Shown here: piece by piece, positions 6,903-13,978 of the stretch
Layout of the letters: every line of letters begins with the position of its first letter
Numbering within the stretch: the first letter of the stretch is position 1
DNA from: an uncultured Alphaproteobacteria bacterium
Lineage (GTDB): Bacteria; Pseudomonadota; Alphaproteobacteria; Sneathiellales; Sneathiellaceae
Reading direction: 5' to 3'
Length of the DNA: 14,225 nt
NCBI GenBank assembly: GCA_937910835.1
Contig: CALEMG010000063.1
Span: 1 to 14,225 of the forward strand
Translations under genes and position numbers: made by a program
The notes under the pieces: generated by a model
Told to the model about the DNA's origin: nothing
The model's database searches: none
Seen by the model: only the letters and a program-made list of their open reading frames with translations

Positions 6903-6936
6903 TTTTCGGGTCGCGGTGACAATCGCGGCCCGAAAG
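6903..6936 (+). other. Stable intercistronic hairpin
   Basis: TTTCGGGTCGCG (6904-6915) pairs with CGCGGCCCGAAA (6924-6935) with one G-U pair, loop GTGACAAT; a further T-G pair extends it. No U-tract follows, so termination is unlikely. It places the possible GTG start 6916 in the loop and ends 12 bases before ATG 6949. It may set relative expression of hydratase and ligase by mRNA processing or by limiting initiation. Confidence 0.6.
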
Positions 6937-6948
6937 CATTTAAACAAG

Positions 6949-8511
6949 ATGTTCCATTTACCACAGGTCCTTGATTGTGTCGCAGCCGCAGTCCCCGAGA
7001 GAAAGGCTATTGTCTGTCGGGGAAAGCAATGGACATTCGCGGAATTCACTGGGCGGTCCAATCGTCTCGCCAATGCCTTGCTGGAGCTCGGGTTTGGATG
7101 TCACAAAGAACGCCGTGATCTACAAGACTGGGAGTCTGGTCAGGACCTTCTTGCAGTCTATCTTCATAACAGCAATGAATATCTCGAAGCGATGTTTGGC
7201 GCATTCAAGGCGCGGCTTGCCCCATTCAATGTAAACTACCGCTATGTTGAGGAGGAACTTGTCTATCTCCTCAATAATGCAAAGGCGCGCGTTATTGTCT
7301 ATCAGCGGAGCTTTGGTGAAAAGCTCGCTGCGATCCGCGCCCAAGTTCCGAGTTTGGCTTACTTTATCGAAATTGATGACGGGGGTCCTCGCTTTATCGA
7401 GGAGGCGATCGACTATGAAAGTCTGATCGCGGCAGCTTCGCCGAGCTCACCGGATCTATCTTACAGCCCGGACGATCTATATATCCTGTACACCGGCGGC
7501 ACCACCGGTCAGCCGAAGGGCGTGCTCTGGCGGCAGGGGGATATATGGATCTCAGTTCTGGGCGGGCGGCGACTTATCGATAAAGGCATAATTGACAGCC
7601 TTGACGAAGTCGCCGCCATCGCAAAAGAGGGAACAATGCCGGTTCTGCCCGCGCCACCGTTCATGCATGCAGCGGGGCAATGGAACGCGATCATGGGACT
7701 TTTTGCCGGGAACACGGTGGTTATTCAGGATCGCGTTGACCAGTTTGACACTGTGGATATTCTGAACACTATTGATCGGGAAAATATTGTAATGATCTCG
7801 ATTGTTGGAGATGCGTTTGCTCATCCGTTGATTGAGGAAATTAAGAGGGGCCGGCATGAGTTAAGCTCACTCCGCTTTTTCCTGAACAGCGGCGCTCATC
7901 TGTCGGCGAAATCCAAGCGTGCTTTAATGGAGTTGCTTCCCAAGACCCGCATTCTTGATTTTCTGGGCTCCTCTGAAGGAGGAAATCAAGGCCAGCACGT
8001 GGAGGATATTGATGATAATCAACCCGGAACATTCCGAATGTCCCCTGGAAACGCAGTCCTGAACGATAGCTGTACGGAGCTTCTTGAGCCTGGACATGAC
8101 GGAACGGGATGGTGGGCGCGCAGGCGTTATGTGCCCATCGGTTATCTCAATGATGAAGCGGCGACAAAGAAGACTTTCCTTGAACTGAAGGGAGAGCGGT
8201 TTGCTATCGCTGGTGATCGGGCAGAGCTGCTTCCGGGAGATCTCGTCAGGCTGCTCGGTCGGGATTCTCTTGTCATCAACAGCGGCGGCGAGAAAATCTT
8301 TGTCGAGGAAGTCGAGGAGGCGATAAAAAATCACGCCGCAGTCAAGGATGTGTTGGTCGTCGGTCGGGATAGCGAGCGCTGGGGGCGGGAAGTAACGGCC
8401 GTTGTTTCATTGCATTCCGGTGCTGCCGCCAATAATAACGAATTCCTCCGTGAGTCCGCCCGGCATTTCGCCCGATATAAGCTGCCCAAGGCAATCTTTG
8501 TCGTCCCGTAG
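6949..8511 (+). pseudogene. Acyl-CoA synthetase (AMP-forming), C-terminus cut by an in-frame TAG
   Basis: ANL-superfamily acyl-CoA ligase (acid + ATP + CoA to acyl-CoA + AMP + PPi), 520 residues from ATG 6949. Motifs are the P-loop A3 LYTGGTTGQPKG (180-191), FLGSSEGG (A5 region), GDRAEL (422-427) and INSGGEK (443-449). ARYKLPKAIFVVP is then followed by TAG (8509-8511). After the TAG the same frame continues VMRHANGKPDYKWA, the expected A10 motif with the invariant adenylation lysine, and stays open to TGA 8614-8616. One base change (for example GAG to TAG) explains this. The product should lack the catalytic lysine, so it is probably a recent pseudogene unless the stop is read through or is a sequencing error. 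A GTG at 6916 is an alternative start but lies in a hairpin loop. Operon partner of the hydratase. Confidence 0.82.
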
Positions 8512-8578
8512 GTGATGCGGCATGCCAATGGTAAGCCGGATTATAAATGGGCAGAAACAATTGTCGCGGCGGGCGGCA

Positions 8579-9514
8579 TTATGTCAGCGCCTGATACTCT
8601 ACATCATCAAGGGTGACGGCCATGTCGCAGCTATGGCAGCGAAGCTCTGCCGAAAAAGCATGGTCGCATCGGTTATGTGTCAAGATCAAGGGCGGCCCAT
8701 TTGCCCCGGCAAGCCATTTGTCGCCCCAAGCAATAATGGTGAGCGGAACAGCATATAGCGCCATCCCTTTCTCGGTTAAACGGTATTCAGAAAGATGAGG
8801 CTGATCAGCGACGGGCTGGGTCCGCAGAACACCCGCGGCAATCAATCTTTTCAATCGCGCGGTCAGGATATTGCTGGCAATGGAAAGCCGTTGTTGAAAG
8901 GCGTCAAATCGCCGAATCCCATAAAAACACTCCCGAATGATCAGAAAACTCCATGGATCGCCGATTGTCGCCATGGTGCGTGCAATGGAACTAGGCCTTT
9001 GCCGCTCCAGCAGCGCCTGCTCTACATAGCGCATTTTCGCAAACTTTTCCCGGCCCTTGCTGCGGCTTTTGATCCGGCTCTTGAAGCTGACGTCCCGCGG
9101 ATCCACAGCCGTATGGCAATGAGAGCAGACAACCGCTTGTTCAAGAGGGTAGCCACAGTTTTTGTGTATCAGGCGTTCGGGCGCCGGGCCGTCACTAGCC
9201 CAGGCTTCCCCCCAGTTAAGCGCGGCTACCAAGGCGGGCAACAAATCCCGGCCCCGTTCTGTCAGAAAGTATCCTTTTCGCAAGCCGCCCGGCACAAGTG
9301 GCCGATGATCCATCACCTCATTGCGAACGAGACGGTTGAGCACACGTTTCAGGGATTCGCGGGCAATTCCGAGATTGGTCTGAAAGCTATCGAACTGAAC
9401 AACATTTTCAAACAGAGCCTCTCTCAGTACGAGGAAGGTCCAGGCACCGCCCAGAATTTCGAAGGATCGTTCAACGGAACAGCTGCTGTCCGAGAGAATT
9501 TCGTGCTGTAACAT
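8579..9514 (-). CDS. Tandem HxlR-type winged-helix regulator with two putative zinc ribbons
   Basis: A 311-residue protein, more than twice the usual HxlR length, made of two similar halves. Half 1: HxlR winged helix at about 12-108 (ILGGAWTFLVLREALF, then FDSFQTNLGIARESLKRVLNRL), then H117-x2-C120-x9-C130-x2-C133. Half 2: winged helix at about 175-270 (TIGDPWSFLIIRECFYGI, then FDAFQQRLSIASNILTARLKRL), then H280-x2-C283-x9-C293-x2-C296. The identical spacing suggests an HCCC metal site in each half. A basic linker (about 145-160) joins them. HxlR proteins are DNA-binding regulators, often acting as dimers and often sensing electrophiles or metabolites. The gene is divergent from the MDR enzyme across a 108-bp region with tandem repeats, so regulation of both is likely. 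It overlaps the read-through end of the ligase. Confidence 0.88.
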   Translation of the reverse strand: MLQHEILSDSSCSVERSFEILGGAWTFLVLREALFENVVQFDSFQTNLGIARESLKRVLNRLVRNEVMDHRPLVPGGLRKGYFLTERGRDLLPALVAALNWGEAWASDGPAPERLIHKNCGYPLEQAVVCSHCHTAVDPRDVSFKSRIKSRSKGREKFAKMRYVEQALLERQRPSSIARTMATIGDPWSFLIIRECFYGIRRFDAFQQRLSIASNILTARLKRLIAAGVLRTQPVADQPHLSEYRLTEKGMALYAVPLTIIAWGDKWLAGANGPPLILTHNRCDHAFSAELRCHSCDMAVTLDDVEYQALT

Positions 9515-9521
9515 ACAGATT

Positions 9522-9538
9522 GCATATCATTTATATGC
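9522..9538. promoter_or_regulatory. Small palindrome in the regulator/MDR intergenic region
   Basis: GCATAT, 5-bp spacer, ATATGC: perfect 6-bp arms just upstream of the regulator start (ATG 9514). A possible autoregulatory site; short enough that chance is not excluded. Confidence 0.4.
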
Positions 9539-9547
9539 TTTCAGTAC

Positions 9548-9579
9548 GAGACTTTTATACTTGCAATATGAGACTTTTA
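9548..9579 (+). promoter_or_regulatory. Two direct repeats GAGACTTTTA spaced 22 bp apart
   Basis: GAGACTTTTA at 9548-9557 and 9570-9579, i.e. two helical turns apart on the same face of DNA, between divergent regulator and MDR genes. A -10-like TATACT (9556-9561) overlaps the first copy. The core AGACTTTT also occurs in the hydratase promoter at 6027-6034. Likely binding sites for the tandem HxlR protein (inference). Confidence 0.55.
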
Positions 9580-9622
9580 GGAATATCTTCCCTTAACAGA
9601 ACAACAAGGCGGAATAAGAAAA

Positions 9623-10597
9623 ATGAAAGCGATTGTTGTTAGCGAGACGACAGGCCTCGATGGCCTGAAATTAAGTGACTTTCCAAAACCAACTGTGCGT
9701 CCGCGCGGACTGATTGTCGAAGTCAACACGGCGGCGCTTAATTTCCCCGATGTTCTGCAACCGAGAGGTCTGTATCAGGATCAACCGGAACTTCCCTTCG
9801 TGCTGGGCCTGGAATTCTCCGGTATCGTGCGTGAGATGGGGGCGGATTGCCACCGATTGAAAGTCGGTGACCGGATCGTCGGCATGGGGCAGGGTGCCCT
9901 TGGACAGTTCAGCTCTGTGCGTGAGCAGATGTGTTTTAAGCTTCCGGACAGCATTCCCTTTGATCTCGGCGCGGCCATACCACTCGCTGGTGGTACGGCA
10001 ATGTATGGCTTGAAGTACTGTGGCCACCTGATGGAAGGTGAAACGCTGGTTGTGCTTGGCGCTGCCGGAGGTACGGGGAATTATGCCGTGCAAATTGGCA
10101 AGGCGCTTGGTGCGCGGGTTATCGCTGTTTGCTCCAGCAATGAAAAAGTGCAATCGGCGACCGCCGCCGGGGCCGATGTGGTGGTGAACTATACTGAAGA
10201 AGATTTGAATGAGCGGTTGAAAGAGCTTACCGATAACAAGGGTATTGATGTCGTATATGACCCAGTCGGTGGCGATCTTTTTGGGATTTGCTCACGGCGT
10301 ATGGCGAGAGGGGGGCGGATGCTCATCGTTGGCTTCGCATCGGGACGCATTCCAGAGCTCGGCGTGAATATGCCTCTCATTAAATCTTATGACGTCCTTG
10401 GTGCGAACTGGTCAACAACGGCCTGGCATCGGCCGGATATATCGAACAAAGTAATGAATGATATTTTTGATCTCTTTGAGCAGGGTCGCGTGAAGCCCGT
10501 AATAGACAGGACATTCCCGCTGGAGCAGGCGAAAGCCGCGCTGGCTCGTCTTGAAAACCAGCAGGCCATCGGCAAAACCCTTATTCACGTTAACTAG
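9623..10597 (+). CDS. Quinone oxidoreductase-like MDR enzyme (zeta-crystallin type)
   Basis: A 324-residue medium-chain dehydrogenase/reductase. The N-terminal GroES-like part (about 1-115) has AALNFPDVLQPRGLYQ and LGLEFSGIV but no zinc ligands. The Rossmann part has GAAGGTGNYAVQIGKALGA (146-164) and the turn CSSNEKVQSATAAGADVVVNY, after which IDVVYDPVGG follows. The zinc-free pattern fits NADPH-dependent quinone or enone reductases; an enoyl-CoA-related role is possible given the neighbours. The start is preceded by AAGGCGG at slightly long spacing. Divergent from the tandem HxlR regulator. Its 3' end overlaps the convergent DoxX-like gene by 8 bp. Confidence 0.9.
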   Translation: MKAIVVSETTGLDGLKLSDFPKPTVRPRGLIVEVNTAALNFPDVLQPRGLYQDQPELPFVLGLEFSGIVREMGADCHRLKVGDRIVGMGQGALGQFSSVREQMCFKLPDSIPFDLGAAIPLAGGTAMYGLKYCGHLMEGETLVVLGAAGGTGNYAVQIGKALGARVIAVCSSNEKVQSATAAGADVVVNYTEEDLNERLKELTDNKGIDVVYDPVGGDLFGICSRRMARGGRMLIVGFASGRIPELGVNMPLIKSYDVLGANWSTTAWHRPDISNKVMNDIFDLFEQGRVKPVIDRTFPLEQAKAALARLENQQAIGKTLIHVN

Positions 10598-11042
10598 TTT
10601 CCCCTAGCCTGCGACGCTGTAGCCAGACGTCGAGTGAAAAGTGGTCTCGGTGGCGCAGCAGCCATAATGACGCGAAACCGGCAAGCGCCGCGAGCGCAAT
10701 GGCATTGTTGCGGTTAACAGGAAATCCGTCCTCAATCACGAACGGGGCGATCAGGCTTGGGAAAATTACGATCACCGTGACGAGATGCATCAGAAAAAGA
10801 AGGCCATAGGACAGGACGCGCCAGAGCCCCAAAGCTGCCATGACGCAAATGATGATCTGTGCCGCGCCCATAACGTAGGGCATGGTTGAGCCGATATCTA
10901 TGCCATGAAAATACCCCCAGATGCGCGTATACTGCCCGGGCTCGATAATCTTGTTCACGGCCCAGACAAAGAGAAACCAAGCGAGGCCAAGGCGCAAAAT
11001 CAGCAGGGCGACTGCGTCGCGTGTGTCTGGATTTTTTATCAC
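10590..11042 (-). CDS. DoxX-like four-helix membrane protein
   Basis: From GTG 11042 the product has 150 residues and four hydrophobic segments, at about 9-29, 56-74, 77-99 and 113-129, with a short basic cytoplasmic tail (LQRRRLGETS). The pattern LRLGLAWFLFVWAVNKI followed by three further helices resembles DoxX/DoxD-type proteins; the function is not known. The start was chosen because GGGAG (11054-11050) lies 7 bases upstream; an ATG at 11111 is also in frame but would add 23 residues without a leader-like character. GTG 11045 is another option. It converges with the MDR gene (8-bp overlap). Confidence 0.7.
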   Translation of the reverse strand: MIKNPDTRDAVALLILRLGLAWFLFVWAVNKIIEPGQYTRIWGYFHGIDIGSTMPYVMGAAQIIICVMAALGLWRVLSYGLLFLMHLVTVIVIFPSLIAPFVIEDGFPVNRNNAIALAALAGFASLWLLRHRDHFSLDVWLQRRRLGETS

Positions 11043-11270
11043 CACTACTCTCCCAATATATGAAGAACTCTTCGGTAGGTGATAACAGAATGCGCGCCGC
11101 GCCGGGCACACGATGTCTCACTATTGCGTGAATTGCGAAGGCTCTCAAACTTAACAGCTAACACAGTGCCTATTGCGCCAAATCAATGCCAATACCTTGC
11201 GCCAGTTCTTAAATGAATTAAGTTTTATGAGTAGGTTTAATCCTTAAATCCGTTTGGAGTGTAAAAGACA

Positions 11271-11504
11271 ATGTCACATGTTCCCCACGAGCTTGCCGAA
11301 GAGTTTCCTGAATCAAAAGATAAAATCCATTCACTGACGCAATCTGACGCTCATTTCGCTAAGCTCGCGGAGGAGTATCATTCGGTCAATCGGGAAATTC
11401 ACAGGATTGAGACAAATGTAACGCCTGCGGATGAAGGGTATGAGAAGCAGCTTCGACGCCAGCGCCTTGCGCTCAAAGATCAGATAAGTGCATACCTGAG
11501 CTAG
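11271..11504 (+). CDS. YdcH/DUF465 family small coiled-coil protein
   Basis: A 77-residue protein of the YdcH (DUF465) family. The N-terminal HELAEEFPESKDKIHSLTQ, then DAHFAKLAEEYHSVNREIHRIE and RRQRLALKDQI, are characteristic and predict a helical hairpin or coiled coil. No biochemical function is established for the family. GGAGTG precedes the ATG. Two TTGCGCCA direct repeats (11173-11180, 11197-11204) lie upstream. The 3' end is 12 bp from the convergent transporter gene. Confidence 0.9.
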   Translation: MSHVPHELAEEFPESKDKIHSLTQSDAHFAKLAEEYHSVNREIHRIETNVTPADEGYEKQLRRQRLALKDQISAYLS

Positions 11505-11516
11505 GCTTGGGAATGC

Positions 11517-12320
11517 TTATGGGCTTTTTCGGAGGTATATAAGCCAATAAACCAATGCGACGAGGGCACTACCGCCTATGATATTTCCGATAGTTACGAC
11601 GAGTAGGTTAGCTAAAAATCCACCGATCGTAACGGTTGCGGATCCTTCGAAAAAAGCAACTGGTATCATGTACATATTGGCGACGGAATGTTCAAATCCG
11701 AGTGCGACGAAGGCAGAAATCGGAAAAATAATTGCTAGGATTTTTCCGCTGACACTATGTGCGGCAAAGCATATCCAGACAGCAAGACAAACAAGCGTAT
11801 TGCATAGAATAGCCCGAAAGAAGGCCGTCTGCCAGGGAAGGGCGAGCTTGGCATTTGCGATGTTAATCGCTGTTTCGGCGACAGCTCCGTCGCCCATCGA
11901 AAGCACGCCTGAGAGGTTTATCATGACCGCCGTGCCGATAGCACCGATAAAGTTACCGATATAGACGATGAGCCAATTGCGGAGAAGCTCACGATGGGTT
12001 ACTTCGCGGCTCGCCCAGGCCATGACGATGAGATTGTTGCCGGTGAAAAGCTCTGCACCGCCAATCACGACTAAAATGAGGCCAAGTGAAAAGGCGATGC
12101 CGCCCAAAAACCGAGTTATGCCGAAACCAAGTTCGCTTCCAGTTACAGTCAGCGTGTAAAACGCTCCGCCTAGCGCAATAAATGCGCCTGCCAAGACGGC
12201 AAGCATTAGAACTTGTATAAAGCCAAGCCGGGCTTTTGCAATACCGCTCGCTAGGACTCTTTGCGCTACTTCATTCGGGCTATAAGCATCGATGCCCAGA
12301 TCCACGGGGTTGGCTGGCAT
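11517..12320 (-). CDS. Formate/nitrite transporter (FNT/FocA-NirC) family channel
   Basis: A 267-residue inner-membrane protein with six predicted helices. Family motifs are present: GGAELFTGNN (87-96), NTLVCLAVW (174-182), GFEHSVANMY (208-217) with the pore histidine H211 (equivalent to FocA H209), and VTIGNIIGG (242-250). FNT proteins are pentameric channels for small monovalent anions such as formate, nitrite or hydrosulfide; the substrate here cannot be assigned because no nitrite reductase or formate lyase gene is nearby. GGAG sits 9 bases before ATG 12320. Likely monocistronic, with a divergent gap of 132 bp to arfB. I saw no clear FNR box in that gap. Confidence 0.93.
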   Translation of the reverse strand: MPANPVDLGIDAYSPNEVAQRVLASGIAKARLGFIQVLMLAVLAGAFIALGGAFYTLTVTGSELGFGITRFLGGIAFSLGLILVVIGGAELFTGNNLIVMAWASREVTHRELLRNWLIVYIGNFIGAIGTAVMINLSGVLSMGDGAVAETAINIANAKLALPWQTAFFRAILCNTLVCLAVWICFAAHSVSGKILAIIFPISAFVALGFEHSVANMYMIPVAFFEGSATVTIGGFLANLLVVTIGNIIGGSALVALVYWLIYLRKSP

Positions 12321-12452
12321 AATTTATGACTCCGATTGAAGGAACTCATAGATATTGTACGCAATGCATTCAGTTATGCAATGGCGTCTTCGGTAGGCGC
12401 GGTATGCAGCAGGTCTTGCCTTTATAACCATTTTTCTGTTTAACCGATCACT

Positions 12453-12872
12453 ATGATCAGGATTAATGGCAATATCACGCTGGATGACACGGAAATCACG
12501 GAAAGCTTTCTCCGGGCGTCAGGCCCAGGCGGACAGAATGTCAACAAGGTGGAGACAGCGGTCCAATTGCGTTTCAATGCGAAAAACAGCCCCAATCTTC
12601 CACCGCATGTTTTTGCACGTCTAAGGGAACTGGCCGGACAGCGGATGACGAAAGATGGGGTGCTTGTCCTCACTGCCAGCGAATACCGCTCTCAGGATCG
12701 TAATCGGAAAGCGGCGCTGGAAAGGCTTGTCGATTTGGTTCAGAAAGCGGCGGTCGTTCCCAAATACCGCCGACCAACAAAACCGACATACTCCTCAAAG
12801 CTCAAGCGGCTTGAAAAAAAACATCAGCGGGGCGGCATCAAAAAGAACCGGCGGAAAGTCGACCTAGATTAG
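12453..12872 (+). CDS. arfB: ArfB (YaeJ) alternative ribosome-rescue peptidyl-tRNA hydrolase
   Basis: A 139-residue class I release-factor-like protein. The GGQ motif (G26-G27-Q28 in RASGPGGQNVNKVETAV) sits at the same position as in E. coli ArfB. There is no codon-recognition domain. The C-terminal tail (about 103-136) is rich in Lys/Arg, as needed to enter the empty mRNA channel. It hydrolyses peptidyl-tRNA on ribosomes stalled without a stop codon, backing up trans-translation. Length and architecture are typical. The gene overlaps the convergent unknown gene by 4 bp at its 3' end. Confidence 0.95.
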   Translation: MIRINGNITLDDTEITESFLRASGPGGQNVNKVETAVQLRFNAKNSPNLPPHVFARLRELAGQRMTKDGVLVLTASEYRSQDRNRKAALERLVDLVQKAAVVPKYRRPTKPTYSSKLKRLEKKHQRGGIKKNRRKVDLD

Positions 12873-13312
12873 GGATGAGAATTAGCGTTCGCGATTTTTT
12901 CGGCAATGAACTCTTCGGCTTCACTTGCGCTGTTGGTTGATATTAACTCGCCGTCCAATTCGTACATTTCGGCACTCCCTGCCGCCATTTTAATGACCAA
13001 CGGATATGCTTTGTCATTCGTGATAGTGGCCCCATAAAAATGTTTTATTCCTGAAGTGGTCAACAAGTTATCCAGGTATCTCATATCGTCGAAGGTTAAG
13101 ATGTTTTCAAAATTTCTGCTGTTGTCGAGTATGCAAAAGAATGAGCTTGATCGGTTTAGGGACAGAAGCTCGTTGTATAAGCCGATTCGTTCTTGCCTTC
13201 CAACTTTCCCGACAATCTTTATTTTATGCAGCCGTTCGGATCCAACTTCGTATGTTACATACTCGAAATTGGAAATTGCACCGGATCCGATTATGGCTTT
13301 AGCAGTCTCCAA
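12869..13312 (-). CDS. Protein of unknown function (possibly SpoIIAA/STAS-like fold)
   Basis: A 147-residue soluble protein that I do not recognise. Alternating strands and helices, an internal ILDNSRNFENILTFDDMRYL segment (strand-loop-helix) and a C-terminal helix (SEAEEFIAEKIAN) resemble SpoIIAA-like domains, but this is only a visual impression. The start is a TTG (13312-13310) with AAGGGG seven bases upstream; no in-frame ATG or GTG exists between the preceding stop (13345) and residue M108. An ATG at 13317 is in another frame and stops after eight codons. It looks lower in GC than its neighbours. Convergent overlap with arfB. Confidence 0.6.
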   Translation of the reverse strand: METAKAIIGSGAISNFEYVTYEVGSERLHKIKIVGKVGRQERIGLYNELLSLNRSSSFFCILDNSRNFENILTFDDMRYLDNLLTTSGIKHFYGATITNDKAYPLVIKMAAGSAEMYELDGELISTNSASEAEEFIAEKIANANSHP

Positions 13313-13313
13313 G

Positions 13314-13502
13314 TCATGGCCCCTTTCTAAAAATCTTCTGCCTTAGCCGCTCTTGCTTCTTTAAATAATAAATACGGTGTTGCTCAAGTCCATATTTCAT
13401 TTTCATTCGCTTGCCGTTCTTCGCTCCAATCTGCCAAATGGTTTTTACATGCATTCTCCAAGAAGTTGGAATAGTGGGCGCAATCATCTTAATATATCTC
13501 AT
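13314..13502 (-). CDS. Doubtful small basic ORF (62 aa)
   Basis: ATG 13502 to TGA 13316-13314, one base before the TTG start of the unknown gene. The product is short, strongly basic (many Lys/Arg, for example KKQERLRQKIFRKGP) and matches nothing I know. There is no Shine-Dalgarno sequence upstream. Its position directly before the unknown gene would suit translational coupling, but it may equally be a chance ORF in the leader. Confidence 0.25.
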   Translation of the reverse strand: MRYIKMIAPTIPTSWRMHVKTIWQIGAKNGKRMKMKYGLEQHRIYYLKKQERLRQKIFRKGP

Positions 13503-13683
13503 AAATCATTGACTTATTGATAATAATCTATATGTAGGCAGCACGTGTTACATTCGTTTTGACTTGCCTAAATAATCGGTGCGCTGGTTACCTTAGTTAT
13601 CCCTGACAATGTGATCGTTACGAAAACCGTAGGTCTGCAAGGTGCGGGCCGCGCGTTTCATGTTGCTATAAAGGAATAAAACT
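13503..13683 (+). promoter_or_regulatory. Upstream region and probable long 5' leader of the cold-shock gene
   Basis: TTGACT (13509-13514), 16-bp spacer, TATGTA (13531-13536) is a possible promoter giving a leader of about 140 bases, a usual length for cold-shock genes. The leader has short self-complementary stretches near 13620-13634 and 13642-13654. AAGGA lies 8 bases before ATG 13684. Assignment of the promoter is tentative. Confidence 0.4.
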
Positions 13684-13890
13684 ATGGCTACTGGTACTGT
13701 AAAATGGTTCAACCCGACAAAAGGTTTTGGCTTTATTGAGCCTGAAGATGGTTCAAATGACGCATTTGTTCATATTTCCGCGGTTGAACGCGCCGGGCTT
13801 CAGAGCCTGAATGAAGGTCAGAAGGTTTCTTATGATCTTGAAGCCGGCAAGAATGGCAAATCTTCAGCAGAAAATATTACTCTGCTCTAA
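13684..13890 (+). CDS. Cold-shock protein (CspA family)
   Basis: A 68-residue single cold-shock domain (OB fold). RNP1 is KGFGFIEPE (about 14-22) and RNP2 is DAFVHISAV (about 26-34), with the N-terminal GTVKWFNPTKGF typical of the family. It binds single-stranded RNA/DNA and acts as an RNA chaperone; it may be cold-induced or constitutive. Monocistronic, with a long leader and a very strong terminator 15 bp after the stop. Confidence 0.96.
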   Translation: MATGTVKWFNPTKGFGFIEPEDGSNDAFVHISAVERAGLQSLNEGQKVSYDLEAGKNGKSSAENITLL

Positions 13891-13905
13891 TTTGCGTTAA
13901 TTGAG

Positions 13906-13940
13906 AGCCGCCGCCAGCAACAGCTGGCGGCGGCTTTTTT
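13906..13940 (+). terminator. Strong Rho-independent terminator of the cold-shock gene
   Basis: Perfect 13-bp stem AGCCGCCGCCAGC / GCTGGCGGCGGCT with loop AACA, followed by a T run. No A-tract on the left side, so it acts on the plus strand only. Confidence 0.95.
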
Positions 13941-13978
13941 GTGCCATTCTTCTGTCGGGATGGACGGTACTTGGCGCC

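Noticed and set aside
8509..8511. Pyrrolysine or programmed recoding at the ligase TAG
   Set aside because: No pyrrolysine genes or recoding signal are visible, the downstream context is not a known read-through context, and a simple nonsense mutation is more economical.
8795..9511. 238-residue plus-strand ORF
   Set aside because: Antisense shadow of the tandem HxlR regulator; low-complexity composition and no recognisable domain.
9671..10153. 160-residue minus-strand ORF
   Set aside because: Antisense shadow of the MDR quinone-oxidoreductase gene.
10732..11148. 138-residue minus-strand ORF overlapping the DoxX-like gene
   Set aside because: Arg/His-rich shadow of the membrane-protein frame, without hydrophobic segments or a start signal.
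12321..12452. FNR-type site upstream of the formate/nitrite channel gene
   Set aside because: Only loose matches to TTGAT-N4-ATCAA; not good enough to claim oxygen regulation.
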